From: Gammaproteobacteria bacterium
GTDB lineage: Bacteria; Pseudomonadota; Gammaproteobacteria; UBA9214
Assembly: GCA_029859555.1 (NCBI GenBank)
Contig: JAOUCV010000053.1
Span: 1 to 10,202, forward strand
Length of the DNA stretch: 10,202 nucleotides
Direction of reading: 5' to 3'
Positions 6,695-10,202 of this stretch are shown here, piece after piece. The position numbers and the translations under genes were made by a program. Below the pieces are notes generated by a model. That model made no database searches and was not told the DNA's origin. It saw only the letters and a program-made list of their open reading frames with translations. Within the stretch, counting starts at the first letter, position 1; each line of letters opens with the position of its first letter.

Positions 6695-9600
6695 TTGAAT
6701 AATATGAAAACTTCTTCATCTTTGTTTTGGGGTTGGCTGCGGCGTCTGTGGGTTGTCCTGGTGACCCTTCTGCTGGGTGGACTACTGCTCCTGATAGGTG
6801 CCCTGATCTTTCTCGATGGCGAAGACTACAAGCCTGCTTTTTCATGGGCTGCCGCGAGGTTTCTCGATGCTGAACTGGAGATAGGGGGGGCGTTACGGGT
6901 ACATGTTTCCGACGGATTGGCGCTGTCTGCCAGCAAGGTTCAATTGAAGGCGCATGATGGCAGTTATTTTCTCTCCGCGGATACGCTGCAAGGCGATATT
7001 CGTCTTCGCGATGCAATATTTGGCACCCTCCTGGTACGCGACCTTGCGGTAAATGATTTCTTCATAAAGATACATGAGTCAGAAACGGACTCATTCGACT
7101 GGAAGGATTTTTCTTTTCCACCGGTGCTTGTTGAAAGAGCACAATTCAAGAATCTGGTCATTGAATACCAGGAGATCGCTCCGGGCAGCTTGCACCGCTT
7201 TGCCTTGTCTGAGCTGGATTTCGATGATGTAAATGATGCTGGACCGGTGCACCTGCGGGCAAACGGTATTCTTGAAGGTCGGGAGTTCAAGCTGAAGGGG
7301 ACTTTCCCGCCCATCGAACAGGCGCTTGATCATGAAGTGCCGAAACCGGTAGTTATATCGCTCATCGGCGAGCAGTTACAGGCGCACTTTGACGGGACGA
7401 TAACCGATCCTGCCAATGGCAAGGGCATGGACTTCAATATTCAACTGGCAATTCCGGAAGCACATGAGCTTCTGGAAATGCTGGGGGACGATATACCCAC
7501 TGTCGGTGAATTACAGGCGAGTGCGCGGTTACAGGGTGATTATGCTGTACCCCGGCTGCTTGATATCGATGTGCATATGCAGCGTGGTGAAGGGGTTGAT
7601 CTGACGCTCACCGGTTCGGTCGATGACATCCTTAGCGGCGAGGGTATGAACCTGCATCTCAGCGGGCGATCCAATCATCCGCAGGTTGCATCCTGGTTGT
7701 TGTTCAGGAAAGTAGAAGCGATCAGCGAGTTTAATTTTGACGGGGTGCTGCAGGAAAAAAATGGTAACTTTCAGGTACAAGACCTCATCGCCGAGGTGAA
7801 AACCGGTGACGGGCTGGTGTTGTCGGCCAGTGGTGAGGGTGAACTGTATGCTGCCGGTCATCAATTCTCTAATGCGGATCACGGTCTTGAGCTGAAAATT
7901 TCGGCACCAACAACTGATGCTCTGAATCTTCTGCAGATCGAGGCAATACCTGATCTGGGTGCCATTGAAGGTGTGACCAAGCTGATCGTGAGTCGTGATG
8001 CGGTTGGTATTTATAATGCCGATCTAAAAATAGGCAGTGCCAGAAGTACTGCAGTACATCTACAGGGACAGGTAGGGCAGGTTTATCTGCACGGTGCCAG
8101 TACCGTGTCTGATATAGATCTGAAAGTTGATATAAAAACACCGGATCTGGCCGCACTTACAAAGCTATTTGGCTATCAGCTTGAACGCACAGCCGCCGCA
8201 CATATAGTCACCCGCCTGACCGGTGCCAGCGACAACATCTCTCTCGGTCAGACGGATATCCGCATTCATAACAAGGAGGGCGTCAACGTAAAGGTGACTG
8301 GCAAGGGGGAAAATATCGTTGTAACCGATACCAGCATGAGTGCCAATGCACAGTTTAATGTCAAAGCGTCGGCATCCGACCTGAGTGCTTTTTCCGAATT
8401 GGCAGGTACAGATTTACCCAGCCTGGGGGCGGTTGAGGCGAACGGCAAACTGGTGGTTAAAGGCGCTGAACTGAAACTTGAGCAGCTGAAAATCAATGTC
8501 GGGGCAACTGACCAGCCCACTATCCGGATGGATGGAGAAATTGTAACCCGGCTGCACAAGGGCAGCACAATAAGCATGTCCTATGATGTGGCTGTTGGTG
8601 ACCTGGCAGCCGCCTTGACCGGAGAGCCGCCCGGCTACCTGGGCCGTTTGCAGGGCGCGGCAGATATTTCAGATTTTGATGGTAGCTGGGGGGTTGAGAA
8701 ATTCAAACTCAAATCCAGCGATACCCGACTGTATGACATAGACATCGGTGGTGTTTACAAGGACATGGGAAAGCATGACCTTATAAAGGTTGATGCAAAG
8801 ATTGATATCAATGACCCGGTGGCTCTGGGCAAGGCACTGGGGACTGACCTGTCAGGATACAGTGCTTTTCACTCGCAAGGTGTCCTGACGGGTACAGATA
8901 ACAGCATCACGTATACCGCTACAGCGGCTGTCGGCAGATCTGCCAGCAAAACCGTTGTTAATGGTTCGCTGGTCAAGGGCAGACCTTACTTTAAAGGCAG
9001 TTTCGAATTGCCGGTGCTGTATCTTTCTGACTTTGGTTTTAACCCGAAGAAGGATATTGACGAGCCACTTGATGTAGATGTGACTAATAAGGGTAGCGGC
9101 GACATTTTCAGCAAGCAGCCCTACAAGCTGGGCTTTCTGAACAGCTTTGATATGGATTTTGACTTTCTGATTGACCAGGTGGAAAGTCATGGCGAGCTGA
9201 CGATAGACAGTATCAACGCGCATGTGCGTCTCAGGGATGGCAACCTCGATGTTGACCCCTTCAAGATGATTTTTGAAGGCGGCACCATGGATATGACGTT
9301 CGGACTGCAAGCGAGAGATACCCCTGCAATCAAACTGAATGTAGCCGCGGATGATGTCAAGCTGAGTCCTTTAATGGCACAGGTTCAGAATGACGTCCCG
9401 ATAAACGGCTATTCAAATGTTCACATTGATATCACGGCCAGCGGCGACTCTCCGCATGAGATGGCTTCCAGTTTGAATGGTACCGTTAGTGTTGGTTTTG
9501 AAAACGCAAAGATTCCTAACAAGTACATTCAGTTTCTGTCGGTCGATGTGCTCGGTTGGGCTGTATCGTCAACTTTCAAAAAGAGAAAGTATGCCGACCT

Positions 9601-10018
9601 CAATTGCGTGGTCGCCAAGTTTGAAGCAGACAAGGGTAAAGTGCAGAGTACGGTTTTGATTGCTGATGGCCCCAATATCTCTCTGGGAGGCAGTATCAAG
9701 CTGAACCTTCGCAGGGAAACCATGAATATCGTACTATTGCCAAAACAGAAACGCAGGCTGTTCTCGTCCATTTCACCGGTAAAAATCAAAGGCCCGATGC
9801 GTAACCCGGATGTTGATGCATTGCCAACCAAGGCAGCTATCCAGGAGATAGGAACTATGGCGCTGGTGCCCTACGTGTATGTTCCGCTGAAGCTGCTGGG
9901 CAAGTTATGGTCGGTTGTGGATGACGGTGATGATGTCGGTCAGGGTTGTGAGGCTGTAAAGGCGCTGACTGAGGAAGCGGAGAAGAAGATACAGCTGGAA
10001 GCGCAGTCATCGCAGTGA
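6695..10018 (+). CDS. AsmA-family protein (inner-membrane-anchored, probable lipid transport/envelope homeostasis)
   Basis: This 1107-residue protein has one N-terminal membrane anchor (about 17-40, LRRLWVVLVTLLLGG onward) after a short cytoplasmic tail. The rest would be a large periplasmic, beta-rich chain. Residues 41-125 follow the AsmA N-terminal pattern: YKPAFSWAAARFLDAELEIG, then the strands LALSASKVQL and TLLVRDLAVNDFFI. The C-terminal part (about 985-1045) has the AsmA C-terminal look, with LNLRRETMNIVLLPKQKRR followed by SPVKIKGPMRNPDV. Between about 257 and 780 there are about seven degenerate repeats of about 75 residues, several opening with a variant of DLxAL-G-DLPxLG. This fits the repeating beta-groove architecture of AsmA/TamB/YhdP proteins, which are implicated in moving phospholipid to the outer membrane. 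It is longer than E. coli AsmA (617) and closer to TamB or YhdP in size. A TTG start is suggested by ribosome-site spacing. A lipoprotein gene follows after 49 bases. Confidence 0.93.
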   Translation: MNNMKTSSSLFWGWLRRLWVVLVTLLLGGLLLLIGALIFLDGEDYKPAFSWAAARFLDAELEIGGALRVHVSDGLALSASKVQLKAHDGSYFLSADTLQGDIRLRDAIFGTLLVRDLAVNDFFIKIHESETDSFDWKDFSFPPVLVERAQFKNLVIEYQEIAPGSLHRFALSELDFDDVNDAGPVHLRANGILEGREFKLKGTFPPIEQALDHEVPKPVVISLIGEQLQAHFDGTITDPANGKGMDFNIQLAIPEAHELLEMLGDDIPTVGELQASARLQGDYAVPRLLDIDVHMQRGEGVDLTLTGSVDDILSGEGMNLHLSGRSNHPQVASWLLFRKVEAISEFNFDGVLQEKNGNFQVQDLIAEVKTGDGLVLSASGEGELYAAGHQFSNADHGLELKISAPTTDALNLLQIEAIPDLGAIEGVTKLIVSRDAVGIYNADLKIGSARSTAVHLQGQVGQVYLHGASTVSDIDLKVDIKTPDLAALTKLFGYQLERTAAAHIVTRLTGASDNISLGQTDIRIHNKEGVNVKVTGKGENIVVTDTSMSANAQFNVKASASDLSAFSELAGTDLPSLGAVEANGKLVVKGAELKLEQLKINVGATDQPTIRMDGEIVTRLHKGSTISMSYDVAVGDLAAALTGEPPGYLGRLQGAADISDFDGSWGVEKFKLKSSDTRLYDIDIGGVYKDMGKHDLIKVDAKIDINDPVALGKALGTDLSGYSAFHSQGVLTGTDNSITYTATAAVGRSASKTVVNGSLVKGRPYFKGSFELPVLYLSDFGFNPKKDIDEPLDVDVTNKGSGDIFSKQPYKLGFLNSFDMDFDFLIDQVESHGELTIDSINAHVRLRDGNLDVDPFKMIFEGGTMDMTFGLQARDTPAIKLNVAADDVKLSPLMAQVQNDVPINGYSNVHIDITASGDSPHEMASSLNGTVSVGFENAKIPNKYIQFLSVDVLGWAVSSTFKKRKYADLNCVVAKFEADKGKVQSTVLIADGPNISLGGSIKLNLRRETMNIVLLPKQKRRLFSSISPVKIKGPMRNPDVDALPTKAAIQEIGTMALVPYVYVPLKLLGKLWSVVDDGDDVGQGCEAVKALTEEAEKKIQLEAQSSQ

Positions 10019-10057
10019 CAGGATCTACCGACTATCGTTTTTTAACTGAAAATCTGC

Positions 10058-10063
10058 GGGAGG
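10058..10063 (+). promoter_or_regulatory. Shine-Dalgarno GGGAGG of the downstream lipoprotein gene
   Basis: GGGAGG ends 1 base before the ATG at 10065 and 4 bases before a second in-frame ATG at 10068. The extra room makes 10068 the likelier start. The 46 bases between the AsmA stop and this gene contain a T6 run (10038-10043) but no hairpin before it, so no terminator is evident and co-transcription is plausible. Confidence 0.55.
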
Positions 10064-10067
10064 CATG

Positions 10068-10202
10068 ATGATTCCATTTAACAAAAATATCTGTTCATTT
10101 GCTGTCAGCGTATTAATGCTGGTGATGACTGGTTGTGCACAACAGCAGACCGCATCCGGACAGGCCGCAACGGTGCAGGCAACGCCATTCAGCGTGGTTG
10201 CA
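10068..10202 (+). CDS. Putative lipoprotein, N-terminal fragment (runs off window)
   Basis: Forty-five codons are visible before the right edge. Residues 1-22 form a signal peptide (MIPFNKNICSFAVSVLMLV onward) ending in the lipobox MTGC, with Cys23 as the acylation site and Ala at +2, which suggests outer-membrane localisation. The start of the mature protein is rich in Gln, Ala and Thr, as in lipoprotein linkers. Too little is present to assign a family or function. A strong ribosome site precedes it. Its position 49 bases after the AsmA-family gene on the same strand suggests a shared transcript and perhaps an envelope role. An alternative ATG lies one codon earlier at 10065. Confidence 0.8.
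   Translation, partial: MIPFNKNICSFAVSVLMLVMTGCAQQQTASGQAATVQATPFSVVA

Noticed and set aside
8852..9310. Minus-strand open frame of 152 codons
   Set aside because: It is inside and opposite the AsmA-family gene, which is continuous and shows repeats there. No independent support was seen.
10031..10050. Possible terminator at the T-run after the AsmA gene
   Set aside because: Six T residues are present, but no GC-rich hairpin precedes them.

Overview
This window is about 10.2 kb of compact, moderate-GC bacterial DNA from a Gram-negative, most likely a gammaproteobacterium. The evidence is an OprD-type outer-membrane porin, an AsmA-family envelope protein and two lipoproteins with lipoboxes. 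The genus cannot be told from the sequence. There are six protein genes, two of them cut by or running off a window edge. No RNA genes, insertion sequences, CRISPR arrays or phage genes were seen, and no gap without a gene exceeds 300 bases.

Layout: (1) On the minus strand, positions 3515 to 1 hold a two-gene operon. A 717-residue membrane protein joins a glutamate/dicarboxylate symporter-type transporter to a C-terminal periplasmic amino-acid-type solute-binding domain. It is followed 3 bases later by a patatin-like phospholipase lipoprotein whose C-terminus runs off the left edge. (2) Divergent from it on the plus strand (3809-5149) is a soluble protein with an intact alarmone-hydrolase-type HD domain, a CBS-like region and a HEPN-like C-terminus carrying an RNxxxH motif. 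(3) Convergent with that gene, only 5 bases away, is an OprD-family porin on the minus strand (6498-5155). (4) Divergent from the porin is a 1107-residue AsmA-family protein (6695-10018) built from about seven degenerate repeats of about 75 residues. (5) The first 45 codons of a lipoprotein gene begin at 10068, directly downstream.

Most genes concern the envelope: solute entry across the outer membrane (OprD), uptake or sensing at the inner membrane (symporter-binding-protein fusion), lipid hydrolysis (patatin) and probably lipid transport between membranes (AsmA family). The HD/CBS/HEPN protein is the exception. Its domain order suggests nucleotide signalling linked to a stress or RNA-cleaving output. 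The two most unusual items are this protein and the transporter fusion. The fusion lacks the usual sodium- and substrate-binding residues of its symporter family and has an extra membrane helix that would place the binding domain in the periplasm.
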